From positions 1,178,001 through 1,242,000 of the forward strand of contig NZ_CP034753.1 of assembly GCF_004006235.1 (NCBI RefSeq): 64,000 nucleotides of DNA. Direction: 5' to 3'. The notes below the pieces were generated by a model. That model saw only the letters and a program-made list of their open reading frames with translations. It did not search any database and was not told the origin of the DNA. This document shows, piece after piece, positions 43,229 to 51,776 of the stretch; within the stretch, counting starts at the first letter, position 1, and the number at the start of each line of letters is the position of its first letter. Source of the DNA: Agromyces sp. LHK192 (GTDB lineage: Bacteria; Actinomycetota; Actinomycetes; Actinomycetales; Microbacteriaceae). The position numbers and the translations under genes were made by a program.

Positions 43229-44473
43229 ATGATGCCCAGGACCGCTGTCGTCCAAACGGAAAACTCAGCACTGCGGAGAATCCGCACACTGGTGCTGCCT
43301 GGGTACCTCACGGCCGTGCTGTTGGTCTGGGGAAGCGTCACGTTGCTCTACACGCTGGGATGGAGCCGGTACTTCACCGAGCCGGTCACCGGTCTGATCC
43401 CGCTAATCCTTCTTGTGCTGCTCGGCACCGTCGTCGGGTTCGCCCTGCTGGGCGGGAGGTTGGTGTCGGGGCGTGCTGATCGAAGTCGGCTCACCGCGGC
43501 ACTCTCCTCAGGAAGGTCCCTCGCACCGCTGTATCGGCTGATCTTCATCGTGTGGGCAGGGGTCGCGGCGGTGGAGATCGTGCTGGAGGGTGTCCCGCCG
43601 CTCTTCCGCTCGTTCATGGGTCAGGGATCGGACTACAACGACTATGGGCTGCCGTCGATCCACGGGCTGCTGCTCGCCATGGCGTGCGCTCTCGCACTTA
43701 TCGAGCAGGCAGTGCGGTTGAACCAGGGGCGGCAGCCGTTCGGACCGTACACGCTGGTGATCTGTTTCTGGCTCCTGCTGCTCATCGGCCGGAAGCACAT
43801 GATCGTCATCGCGGTCCAACTCCTCCTATTGCTCCTTGCGAGGGAAGTGCTGAGGCTCAGCCTCGCAAGAATGATGAAGTGGACCGCGGCCCTGCTCGCC
43901 GTCGTGTTCGTGTTCGGATTCCTCGGCGATTTCCGGTCGAATGCAGGCATCGGCATCAAGGAGAAGCTCAAGTACATCGGTCCGGAGTGGGTACCGGATG
44001 CGTTCGTCTGGATCTACTCGTATCTGGCAACCCCGTTGGCGAACTGGCAGAACGCCCATGTCAATGGGCATGAGGGAAATGATCTCTTTCCATGGCGAGT
44101 GTTCGCCGGTCTCCTCCCCACCGTGTGGAGTGGTGACGCGGTGGACCAAGTGGTCCCGGGTGGCAACTACCCCTGGTTGCTGACGAGCAGTTTCAACGTA
44201 TCGACCGGGTTCATCGTGCCGCTCGTCGACTCCGGCATGGTGGGTGTGTTCCTGTACGCACTCCTCCTCGGCTTGGTGTCCGCGGTCCTCCTGGGGAACG
44301 CGCGAGGTCTCGCTGGCGGGCTGGCCTATCTCGTGGCCTATCAGTGCACGATCATGATGATCTTCAACAACAACTTCGGGAACCTGAACACCGTCTTCCA
44401 GATCCCGTTGCTCCTCATTCTGGGGCAACGCATGATTGCCGAGTCAGCGGAGCCAGCTGCGCGCGAGGCCTAG
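43229..44473 (+). CDS. Wzy-like polysaccharide repeat-unit polymerase
   Basis: The 414-aa protein has about ten to eleven membrane segments and a large central loop (FRSNAGIGIKEKLKYIGPEW ... NGHEGNDLFPWRVFAGLL), as in O-antigen polymerases, which are poorly conserved in sequence. The assignment therefore rests on topology and on position between glycosyltransferases and a flippase. ATG at 43229 has AAGGGG upstream. It runs tail to tail into the acyltransferase gene, the two stop codons overlapping by 4 bp. Codon use is less GC-biased than in flanking housekeeping genes. Confidence 0.75.
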   Translation: MMPRTAVVQTENSALRRIRTLVLPGYLTAVLLVWGSVTLLYTLGWSRYFTEPVTGLIPLILLVLLGTVVGFALLGGRLVSGRADRSRLTAALSSGRSLAPLYRLIFIVWAGVAAVEIVLEGVPPLFRSFMGQGSDYNDYGLPSIHGLLLAMACALALIEQAVRLNQGRQPFGPYTLVICFWLLLLIGRKHMIVIAVQLLLLLLAREVLRLSLARMMKWTAALLAVVFVFGFLGDFRSNAGIGIKEKLKYIGPEWVPDAFVWIYSYLATPLANWQNAHVNGHEGNDLFPWRVFAGLLPTVWSGDAVDQVVPGGNYPWLLTSSFNVSTGFIVPLVDSGMVGVFLYALLLGLVSAVLLGNARGLAGGLAYLVAYQCTIMMIFNNNFGNLNTVFQIPLLLILGQRMIAESAEPAAREA

Positions 44474-44982
44474 AAGTACTCGCCTGCCGATTCGAGTCGG
44501 TTGTAATGCTCGGCGTCCCGGTATGCGAATGGCTTCGCCGGGTGACCGCCCGCGATCGCCAGAGGCGGGATGTCGAGGGCGACGGTGCTTCCAGCCTGAA
44601 CGATCGCTCCGTCCCCGATCGTCACGCGCCCAAGGATTGTCACGCGAGCGCCGATCCAGACATTCTTGCCGATCTCGACCGGCTTTTCGATGATGGTCGA
44701 GTCATACGGGAGCGCGTCGCCACGGTAGTTGTGGACGTCCGTGATCACCACGCATTCCGAGCCCGAATGGAAGTTGTCGCCGATCGTGACTCGGCCCCTC
44801 CCGCGGATCTCGATTCCGTTGAAATGCACATTGGATCCCAGTTGCGTCGCGCGCGTGAAACGAGATCGAGCATTCACGCGAACGTTCGCACCGGAAGAGC
44901 CGACCCGCTTGAGAGAACGTCGCGTCCAATACCACCGCTTCAAACGCCGTCGGAACTGCTGCAACATTCCAACCGCAGACAC
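44470..44982 (-). CDS. Left-handed beta-helix acyltransferase
   Basis: The 170-aa protein shows hexapeptide repeats (GRVTIGDNFHSG, VEIGKNVWIGARVTILGRVTIGDGAIVQAGS) and the catalytic His context ITDVHNYRGDALP. It is similar to maltose/galactoside O-acetyltransferases and probably acetylates a sugar of the surface polymer. The GTG at 44982 is preferred because a G-rich site precedes it; the internal ATG at 44967 has none. It is the only minus-strand gene in this part of the locus. Confidence 0.83.
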   Translation of the reverse strand: MSAVGMLQQFRRRLKRWYWTRRSLKRVGSSGANVRVNARSRFTRATQLGSNVHFNGIEIRGRGRVTIGDNFHSGSECVVITDVHNYRGDALPYDSTIIEKPVEIGKNVWIGARVTILGRVTIGDGAIVQAGSTVALDIPPLAIAGGHPAKPFAYRDAEHYNRLESAGEYF

Positions 44983-45358
44983 ATACCCCCCTGAGCGCCG
45001 ACGCGGGCCATGCGCCGAGCGGCCCCACAAGGTTGAACCCTCGAGGCGCCACGTCCGACGACGCATCGCTGACGAATGCTGATCAGCATATCCGCGGACA
45101 TCGTTGCGCGTTCGACGTGGGCGACCGTGTCGCTGCATCGTGCGCCCTGCCCGATAGACCCGGGGAACCGGGACCGACCGAATGTCGGCCGGTCTCGCGA
45201 ACGCCGCTGAAATGCCTTCCGTGCCTACTAGGCTGACGTGCGATGAGTGGCGTGGGGGCGCAGATCCGGTCGAGTCCGACAACATCCGTGCGACTGTCGC
45301 GTTCGGCGGCTCCCGCCGTACTCCCTCTGAGTCGACCGAGTCGTGAGGTGGCCGAGGC
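44983..45358. other. Divergent intergenic region (376 bp) with a short upstream frame
   Basis: It separates the acyltransferase gene (minus strand) from the flippase gene. A promoter candidate TAGGCT (45229-45234) and a 39-codon leaderless frame (45243-45362) are the only features I can support. The remaining about 250 bp have no gene, repeat or strong hairpin that I recognise. Confidence 0.6.
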
Positions 45359-45362
45359 GTGA
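45243..45362 (+). CDS. Possible 39-aa leaderless upstream ORF coupled to the flippase gene
   Basis: ATG at 45243 lies 8 nt after TAGGCT, the leaderless pattern used elsewhere in the window. The frame (MSGVGAQIRSSPTTSVRLSR...) is Ser/Arg-rich and ends TGATG, sharing one base with the ATG of the flippase gene at 45362. Translational coupling is therefore possible. The peptide has no recognisable domain; it may serve only to bring ribosomes to the next start. Confidence 0.35.
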   Translation: MSGVGAQIRSSPTTSVRLSRSAAPAVLPLSRPSREVAEA

Positions 45363-46813
45363 TGTCGGCGTCCTTCGAGCCGCCGGAATCGCAACCCGTA
45401 CCGAAGTCGGGAGGGGTGCTTTCCGTTCTCGTCGGTCGGGGCAGTCTTTACACGATCGCGACGGCCGCGCCGATCGCCGTCTCGCTGGCAGTGACGCCGG
45501 TATTGACCAGAGTGCTCGGCGCTCACGAGTACGGGATCGTCGGTATCGCGATCACGCTCCTGCAACTCGGAAGCATGCTGCTCGCTTTCGGGCTGCCGCT
45601 CGCGATCACGCGCAGCGCGATTGTCGAAGCCGCAGGCGCGCCGGGGGCGTCCGCGCTCGTCCTCGTCGGCGCCGGAGTGGCTATCGTCGCGGGGGCAGCG
45701 ATCGCTGCGTCGACGCTGTTCTGGGTTCCTTCGATCTTCGAGGCCGCGGGCGGCGTAACCGGACTGATGCCGCCGGTGATCTCAGCGATCGGTCTGGCGA
45801 TGGTGTCGTTGGCGCAGGCGCTGTTACGGGCGCTCGAACGCGCAGGCGCTTTCGTGATCGCGGCGGCGGCGGCTTCGCTGGCACCTCCGGTTCTCGGGCT
45901 CGCAATGCTGGGGATCTTCGGTCCGCATGCGCTCGTCTATCTGTGGGCCCTTGCCTCCGGGCACCTCGTGATCGGCGCAGCGACCGTGCTCGTGGTGACG
46001 GCGTCTGTGCGACCTCGTTGGAGCGACGTCCGGCTTCGAGCAGCGTTTCGGACGGCATTGCCGACGATCCCGCACCAATTGGCGTCGCCGCTGCTGATGA
46101 CCGGCCTCGTCGGTGCGGCGACCGTCCTCTACGGGGCAGCTGCCGCGGGGCAGGTGCAACTCGCCCTTCTACTCGGCACGGCTCCGATGTTCGTACTCAG
46201 CTCGCTGAACCACGCATGGTCTCCGCTCATCATGCGGACGCCCGATGATCAGCGCGTTCGTGTCTCACGGGATTCGGCAGTGCTCGTCGCAGCTCTGACT
46301 CTCGTCATGAGCGCCGGCTTCGTCGCACTCATCGGGCCCATGTCGCGGTTGATCGCCGGGCCGGTGCTGGCGACTCCCGATTTCGTGTCCGCGGCTTCCA
46401 CCGCGGCGATCGGCGCGAGCTTCATGGTCGTTTACCTGGCCAACATCCAACTGGTCTTCCGCCACGGCAGGACGGGTCTACTCGGCATCACGTCTCCGAC
46501 CTCGACGATCATCTCGATCTCGGTGGCCGCCGCGCTTGGCTCGACGTTCGGTGGAGACCTCCGATTCATAGTGGGAGGGGTAACGCTCAATTGGGTGTTG
46601 ATGAGTCTCGTCAGTCTCTGGCTTCGCAGCCGGACCGACGAACCGCCGGTTCAGCTGGGTCCAGCGATTCCATATCTCGCGGGGAGTGTGGCCTTGACCG
46701 CGACCTGGGCGTTCGTGCCAGTGCCTGCTTGGGTCGGTTGGGTGCTGCTCGCGATGACGCTATTGCTCGTGGGTGCCGTGCAGCTCGGCGCAGTACGGCG
46801 TCGACGAAGATGA
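45362..46813 (+). CDS. Wzx-like polysaccharide flippase
   Basis: The 483-aa protein has 12 to 14 membrane segments and the MOP-superfamily N-terminal pattern (RGSLYTIATAAPIAVSLAVT, TRVLGAHEYGIVGIAITLLQ). It would move the lipid-linked repeat unit across the membrane for the Wzy-type polymerase. An in-frame GTG lies 3 nt upstream at 45359. Position in the locus supports the assignment. Neighbouring genes are glycan genes on both sides. Confidence 0.88.
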   Translation: MSASFEPPESQPVPKSGGVLSVLVGRGSLYTIATAAPIAVSLAVTPVLTRVLGAHEYGIVGIAITLLQLGSMLLAFGLPLAITRSAIVEAAGAPGASALVLVGAGVAIVAGAAIAASTLFWVPSIFEAAGGVTGLMPPVISAIGLAMVSLAQALLRALERAGAFVIAAAAASLAPPVLGLAMLGIFGPHALVYLWALASGHLVIGAATVLVVTASVRPRWSDVRLRAAFRTALPTIPHQLASPLLMTGLVGAATVLYGAAAAGQVQLALLLGTAPMFVLSSLNHAWSPLIMRTPDDQRVRVSRDSAVLVAALTLVMSAGFVALIGPMSRLIAGPVLATPDFVSAASTAAIGASFMVVYLANIQLVFRHGRTGLLGITSPTSTIISISVAAALGSTFGGDLRFIVGGVTLNWVLMSLVSLWLRSRTDEPPVQLGPAIPYLAGSVALTATWAFVPVPAWVGWVLLAMTLLLVGAVQLGAVRRRRR

Positions 46814-46862
46814 CATCGCGGGCCTGCCACTCCTGCTCCGAATACGATCGCGAGGCTGAAGC

Positions 46863-48155
46863 GTGAAACCCCGAACCGTGCGGCCACGCGAGCTGTATTG
46901 GTGTCTGGCACCGCAGCTCGATCTGGCTGCGTCGTGGAGCGCACCGCGGGCGGATCACCGGATCGCACCGACGATCGCCCGGCCGATACGGCTTCCGGCG
47001 CTGGGTTTCGTCAATGGGAGCCTCGTCGCCTCTGCGACGCTCAATCAGCGGCGAGCGCTCGAGCCGCTCACCATTCGTGGTCTGCAACCATTCCGAATCA
47101 GGGTGGTTCGGTCTTGGTTCGAGAGCCTGGGACCACGCCGGCCAGCGGCGATCGAGGTCGCCGACTGGGGCGATGCGGTGCTCGATTCGATCGGACGGTC
47201 GGACGCGAAGGTGATGTGGCACACGTCGGTGGCGAAGGCCGCATTCGCGATCCGGCTCTACCGGGCGATCGATTGGACGGCTGTTTCGTCGGTGGTCGTT
47301 GCCACGCAGCACGAGTTGATGGTCCGTTCGTTGATCCTGGCGGCGCAGGAGGCGGGCAAACCGGTGGTTTACCTGCCCCACGCTCCGATCGGGAGCAACG
47401 CCCAGTACGCCGATCTTCCGACGGCGTTCGCGGGGCTGCGGGGGCGTCGCGAGGTCGACTACTGCGCGCAGCACCTCAACGCGGATGCGGAGCTGCTCGA
47501 CGTGGTGGGCAACCCGAGCTCGGATGTCCTCTCGGCTCCCATGCCTGCGATCGATACGGCCGGGCCTGGTGTGCTCGCCTTGTCCCCGCATCCGCCGCGA
47601 CTGCTCAGGGCGATCGTCGACGCGGTCCGCGAAAGCGGAGTAAAGCACCTCATCGTTGCACCGCATCCTCGCTCGAACCTCGCCGAGATCTCGAAGCTCG
47701 TCCCGAAGGGGTGGAGCGTCCATGCGGGGCGCCGCACGCTCGATCTGCTGCGCGAGGGACCGCGATTCCTCCTGCATCACTCGAGTGGCGTCGCTTGGGA
47801 ATCGGCCGCGTTGGGCATCCCGACCGCAGACGTCTCCGTCGGCGGGGCACGCCCAAACTATCCGTTCTTGGAGGACCCGGTCTTCCCACGCTTGCAGAAC
47901 TCCGGGGAGATCGCCGATTTCGTGCTGGGAGGTGGGAGTGAGGCGACCGATCGAGAACTGCTGCGCGTGTCTGCGATGGCTTGGTGTGCGATCGATGGCG
48001 AAGCCGCGGCACGTCGAGTCCGCGAGGTCGTCGCCGAGGCGGAAGCCCGCTTCAGAGGTGGGCGGCCGGCCAGGTTGGTCGACGGCTGGGCCGGCGCGGA
48101 CTCGCCTGCTCGTGAGATCTCGTGGCTCCCGGCTGTTCCGGCCGATTGGTCGTGA
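46863..48155 (+). CDS. Candidate polysaccharide/nonulosonate glycosyltransferase
   Basis: The 430-aa soluble protein has a two-domain layout: YLPHAPIGSNAQYADLPTAF, VLALSPHPPRLLRAIVD, LIVAPHPRSNLAEISKLVPKGW, and FLLHHSSGVAWESAALGIPT near the C-terminus. His-Pro and Ser-rich donor motifs of this kind occur in GT-B capsular sialyltransferase and polysaccharide-processing families, but no family is identified with certainty. Because it is tail to tail with the CMP-nonulosonate synthetase gene, it is the best local candidate for transferring the nonulosonic acid. It starts with GTG. Confidence 0.65.
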   Translation: MKPRTVRPRELYWCLAPQLDLAASWSAPRADHRIAPTIARPIRLPALGFVNGSLVASATLNQRRALEPLTIRGLQPFRIRVVRSWFESLGPRRPAAIEVADWGDAVLDSIGRSDAKVMWHTSVAKAAFAIRLYRAIDWTAVSSVVVATQHELMVRSLILAAQEAGKPVVYLPHAPIGSNAQYADLPTAFAGLRGRREVDYCAQHLNADAELLDVVGNPSSDVLSAPMPAIDTAGPGVLALSPHPPRLLRAIVDAVRESGVKHLIVAPHPRSNLAEISKLVPKGWSVHAGRRTLDLLREGPRFLLHHSSGVAWESAALGIPTADVSVGGARPNYPFLEDPVFPRLQNSGEIADFVLGGGSEATDRELLRVSAMAWCAIDGEAAARRVREVVAEAEARFRGGRPARLVDGWAGADSPAREISWLPAVPADWS

Positions 48156-48165
48156 GGCGTCTGCC

Positions 48166-48891
48166 TTAGGTCCAGGCCGATGAATCCTGAGCCTGCTGCC
48201 GGAGCCCCATGAGGTCCGGCCGATCCGCCATGAGGAGTTCCACCAATTTCCAGTCGATCTCGTGGTCGATGTCGATCGAACGCTCGCGGGGCATCTCGTG
48301 GAGTCGGATAGTGCCTCCCCATAACGTGTCGGTGAGGCTCGATCTGCGCCAGCAGTACACCGAACCGTTCATGGCGAAGACGGGTGGCGCACTCTGCCGG
48401 TCAGTGACGCTGCTTTGAAGGACGAGCCCGTAGCTGCCCGGTTGCTTCTCTTCAACCATGTTGAAGTAGGGATTCTTCTCGGCGACGTACCCGGTGATCA
48501 CGAGGTCGCTGCGGTCGTCCAGGAGATCGATGCAGGCGTCGATGTCGGCGAGGGATCGAAGCGGGGACGTCGGATCGAGGTCGACGACGCGTTCGACAGA
48601 GGTTCCGGTTCGCTCGATCTGCTCGACGAGGTCTCGGATCACCGGCACTTTCGGAGCACCGTCCGTGGCCAAGTGGGCGGGCCTCAGGCTTAGCACGATG
48701 GCGCCGGCCGATCGCGCGATGGAGGCGATCCTCTCGGAGTCCGTCGAAACGTACACGCTGTCGATGCTCGAGGACGCCAGCGCCTGCCCGATTGTGTACG
48801 TGATGAGTGGTCGGCCATGCATCAGCCGCCAGTTCTTCCCCGGCACACCCTTCGACCCTCCACGTGCGCAGATCGTCGCCACCGTCGCCAT
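48166..48891 (-). CDS. legF: CMP-nonulosonic acid synthetase (LegF/NeuA type)
   Basis: The 241-aa cytidylyltransferase has the CTP-binding motif ICARGGSKGVPGKNWRLMHG, VYVSTDSERIASIA, LDPTSPLRSLADIDACIDLL and FAMNGSVYCWRR. The C-terminal IDIDHEIDWKLVELLM carries metal-binding Asp residues. It activates a nonulosonic acid as its CMP derivative. Sequence alone separates LegF, NeuA and PseF poorly; the neighbouring legB/legC/legG-type genes favour legionaminic acid. ATG at 48891 is used; a GTG two codons upstream is possible. Divergent from the rest of the operon. Confidence 0.88.
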   Translation of the reverse strand: MATVATICARGGSKGVPGKNWRLMHGRPLITYTIGQALASSSIDSVYVSTDSERIASIARSAGAIVLSLRPAHLATDGAPKVPVIRDLVEQIERTGTSVERVVDLDPTSPLRSLADIDACIDLLDDRSDLVITGYVAEKNPYFNMVEEKQPGSYGLVLQSSVTDRQSAPPVFAMNGSVYCWRRSSLTDTLWGGTIRLHEMPRERSIDIDHEIDWKLVELLMADRPDLMGLRQQAQDSSAWT

Positions 48892-48949
48892 GAACACATC
48901 CGATCGTCTCGCAGATCACGCATAGCCCCGTTGTTCGGGAGGACGCCAC

Positions 48950-48962
48950 TAGTATCTTGCCT
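48950..48962 (+). promoter_or_regulatory. Leaderless promoter of the nonulosonic acid operon
   Basis: TAGTAT (48950-48955) is followed by 7 nt and GTG at 48963 with no Shine-Dalgarno. A minus-strand promoter for legF must lie in the same 71-bp gap. Confidence 0.5.
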
Positions 48963-49610
48963 GTGGGTTCGGGGCATCAAATGTCCTCAGCCGCGGGTCG
49001 ATGCGTCGTCTTGGGTGCCGGGGGGCATGCCTCAAGCGTCGATGACGTCGTCCGGTCCGCAGGGTGGGAGATCGTGTGTTTCGGCGGTGACAGCCGCTCG
49101 GAACTCTCTGCGCCCTGCGTCGATCACGAGTCGGCAATGCGCACTGCGCGGGCCGAGGGACTTCCGATCCTCGTCGCGATCGGGGACAACGCCCGGCGAG
49201 CCTCGCTGTATGCGTCGATTCGGGAGCCCGATTGGGTCGAGGCCATCGTGGCGTCGTCGGCCACGGTGGCCGATTCGGCGCTCGTCGGACGCGGCACCAC
49301 GGTGCATCATCACGCGCACATCGGGCCGAACGCCCGGGTCGGGACGATGGCGATCATCAACACCCGGGCGGTCGTCGAGCACGATTGCCGGGTCGGCGAC
49401 GGCACGCACGTCGCGCCAGGGGCGATGCTGCTCGGAGGGGTCGAGGTTGGCGTCGGCGCCCTGATCGGAGCCGGGGCGACGGTGCTCCCCGGTTTGAAGA
49501 TCGGGAACGATACGGTGGTCGGAGCACACGCACTGGTAACACGGGACGTCGAGGACGGTTCCACCGTCGTCGGAAGCCCGGCAACGAGCACTCGGACCAG
49601 GAGCATATGA
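48963..49610 (+). CDS. legH: NeuD/PglD-type acetyltransferase (LegH candidate)
   Basis: The 215-aa protein has an N-terminal nucleotide-binding domain (CVVLGAGGHASSVDDVVRSA) and a left-handed beta-helix (HIGPNARVGTMAIINTRAVV, EHDCRVGDGTHVAPGA). His-Asp in VEHDC is the catalytic pair of PglD/NeuD enzymes. In the legionaminic pathway such an enzyme N-acetylates the 4-amino group made by LegC. It overlaps the next gene by 4 nt. A sialic acid O-acetyltransferase (NeuD) is the alternative role. Confidence 0.8.
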   Translation: MGSGHQMSSAAGRCVVLGAGGHASSVDDVVRSAGWEIVCFGGDSRSELSAPCVDHESAMRTARAEGLPILVAIGDNARRASLYASIREPDWVEAIVASSATVADSALVGRGTTVHHHAHIGPNARVGTMAIINTRAVVEHDCRVGDGTHVAPGAMLLGGVEVGVGALIGAGATVLPGLKIGNDTVVGAHALVTRDVEDGSTVVGSPATSTRTRSI

Positions 49611-50635
49611 AGCAGGTCATGCAGCCGCAGGCCGGCGATGAGACGGTCGTCATCGCGGAGGCCGGGGTGAACCACAACGGCGACGTCGACATCGCCCATG
49701 AGTTGGTGGACGTCGCAGCCCGCGCAGGCGCGCAGTTCGTGAAGTTCCAGACGTTCGATGCGGACAAGCTCGTGTCCGAATCGGCTGCCGCAGCGCCGTA
49801 CCAGCGAGCCCGTGGTGCGACGTCGCAGCGGGAACTCCTGGACTCCCTTCAGCTTCCGGAGCGAGCTTGGGTGGAACTGCGGGAGCACGCGGAGTCCTCA
49901 GGCATCGGGTTCTTGAGCACGCCATTCGACATCGACAGCGCACGGATGCTCATCGGACTCGGCGTCACCGCCCTCAAGGTCTCCTCCGGCGAACTGACGA
50001 ATCTGCCCCTGCTCCGTGAGCTTGCCACCCTCGGTGTGCCACTGCTGCTCTCGACGGGCATGGGGGACATGCAGGAGGTTACGGACGCCGTGGCTGCATG
50101 CGCACAGGCGCCCGAAATCGCCATCTTCCATTGCGTGTCGGCATACCCTGCACCGCTTGAGGAATGCAACCTCAACGCGATCCCCGCGATGGCCGCGGCT
50201 CTGGGTATCCCCGTGGGTTGGTCCGATCACACGCCGGGTCGTGAATCGGCCATCGTCGCAGCGGCCTTGGGCGCTCGACTGTTCGAGAAGCACTTCACAC
50301 TCGATCGGACCCTACCTGGCCCGGACCATCAGGCGAGCCTCGAGCCGGATGAACTCCGCGACTACGTCGGAATCCTGCGACGGATCCCCGTGGCGCTCGG
50401 TGACGGCGTGAAGCGAGCGCAGCCATCCGAGTTCGCGAATCGTGACGTGGTCCGTCGATCCTGGCACGCCGCGCGTGACCTCGAGTCGGGCGACGTGCTG
50501 CGCCGCGAGGATCTGGTCGCGCTGCGGCCGGCGAACGGTATCTCGCCGGCGCTCGACCTCGAAGGAGAGCGTCTGGCGCGGACGGTGCGGCGCGGCGAGA
50601 CCTTCACGATCGATGCCCTCATGGATCACGGATGA
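49607..50635 (+). CDS. legI: Nonulosonic acid synthase (LegI/NeuB family)
   Basis: The 342-aa enzyme condenses a diacetamido-hexose with phosphoenolpyruvate to a nine-carbon sugar acid. It has the NeuB barrel (IAEAGVNHNG, VKFQTFDADKL, LSTPFDIDSA, LKVSSGELTNLPLL, STGMGDMQEV, HCVSAYPAP, GWSDHTPG, LFEKHFTLDRTLPGPDH). A C-terminal SAF/antifreeze-like domain follows (RRSWHAARDLESGDVLRRED). All active-site motifs are complete. Start ATG overlaps the previous stop (ATGA). Confidence 0.92.
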   Translation: MKQVMQPQAGDETVVIAEAGVNHNGDVDIAHELVDVAARAGAQFVKFQTFDADKLVSESAAAAPYQRARGATSQRELLDSLQLPERAWVELREHAESSGIGFLSTPFDIDSARMLIGLGVTALKVSSGELTNLPLLRELATLGVPLLLSTGMGDMQEVTDAVAACAQAPEIAIFHCVSAYPAPLEECNLNAIPAMAAALGIPVGWSDHTPGRESAIVAAALGARLFEKHFTLDRTLPGPDHQASLEPDELRDYVGILRRIPVALGDGVKRAQPSEFANRDVVRRSWHAARDLESGDVLRREDLVALRPANGISPALDLEGERLARTVRRGETFTIDALMDHG

Positions 50636-51768
50636 ACGTCGCGGCGTTCGTCAGCACACGAGCGGACCTCAGCCCTATGTCGCCGGTCATCGCCGAACTG
50701 GCGGCCGCGAGCGACATCGACCTCGCCGTCATCTGCGGCATCGCAGTCTCTGCCGCGGATGTCCGGGCAGCGCTCGGCGACCCGCTGCCAGCGACAGGGA
50801 TCCATGAACTACCACGACTGGACGGCCGCGTCGACTCCGAGTCGATTGCTCGGGAAGGCATCGATCTGACCGCGGGGATCCATGAGGTCCTGGACAGGCT
50901 CCAGCTCGATGCGATCGTCGTGCTGGGCGATCGATGGGAACTCCTGTACGTCGTGCCTGCGGCATTCCTCGCCGGGGTCCGAATCGTCCACATCCATGGC
51001 GGCGAGGTGACGGAGGGGGCGATCGACGAACGAGTGCGGCACGCGGTGACCAAGCTCGCCGACGTCCACTGCGTGGCTTCCGTCGATGCACGCAATCGGG
51101 TTCGGCAGATGGGGGAGCCGGAGGGGCGTATCCATCTCACCGGCGCTCCGGGCCTGGACCGCTATCGATCCATCGAACGGGTCGACGATGCATCGCTTGG
51201 AAGCTTGCTCGGATCACCGGTCGCTCGGCCTCTCGCCCTGTTCACGATCCACCCGGCGACGGCGGCCGAGTATGCCTCCGCGGGTCGGCTCACTCGCGAC
51301 GCCTTGCAGGCGACCTTGGAACACTGCGCGACGGTCATCGCCACGGACCCGGGGATGGACGATGGGCGTGACCAGATCCTGGCGGTGCTCGATGAGTTCG
51401 CTGGGCGCGATGACCGCGTGGTTCGGGTTCCAAGCTTGGGAGCCGCGTTTCCCGTTGTCGTGGCTTCAGTCGATGTGGTGGTCGGCAATTCGTCGGCAGG
51501 GATCATCGAGGCACCCGCAGCCGGCGTTCCATCGGTCGACGTGGGCGTGCGTCAGGCCGGGCGGCTGCGCGCGGCGAGTGTCCTGACGGCGGCGGCGGAC
51601 GTGCGGAGCGTCGGTGCGGCTGTTTCCACGGCGCTCCGCGACGACATGCGTTCGCACGCGTCGTCCGTCCCGAACCCTTACGGGGACGGAAGGGCGGCAC
51701 CTCGTATCCTCGCGGCGGTCCGAACCGCTGCCGACCTATCAATGTCCAAGCCGTTCGTGTCCTACTAG
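50632..51768 (+). CDS. legG: Hydrolysing NDP-sugar 2-epimerase (LegG/NeuC family)
   Basis: The 378-aa GT-B-fold enzyme has AAFVSTRADLSPMSPVIAEL, VVLGDRWELLYVVPAAFLAG, HIHGGEVTEGAIDERVRHAV, FTIHPATAAEY and VVGNSSAGIIEAPAAGVPSV followed by GVRQAGR. Enzymes of this type release UDP or GDP while inverting C2 to give the manno-configured substrate of the synthase. With LegB, LegC and a PtmE-type protein in the operon, the GDP-linked 2,4-diacetamido sugar is the likely substrate. Coupled to legI by a 4-nt overlap. Confidence 0.9.
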   Translation: MNVAAFVSTRADLSPMSPVIAELAAASDIDLAVICGIAVSAADVRAALGDPLPATGIHELPRLDGRVDSESIAREGIDLTAGIHEVLDRLQLDAIVVLGDRWELLYVVPAAFLAGVRIVHIHGGEVTEGAIDERVRHAVTKLADVHCVASVDARNRVRQMGEPEGRIHLTGAPGLDRYRSIERVDDASLGSLLGSPVARPLALFTIHPATAAEYASAGRLTRDALQATLEHCATVIATDPGMDDGRDQILAVLDEFAGRDDRVVRVPSLGAAFPVVVASVDVVVGNSSAGIIEAPAAGVPSVDVGVRQAGRLRAASVLTAAADVRSVGAAVSTALRDDMRSHASSVPNPYGDGRAAPRILAAVRTAADLSMSKPFVSY

Positions 51769-51776
51769 GGGGAATA

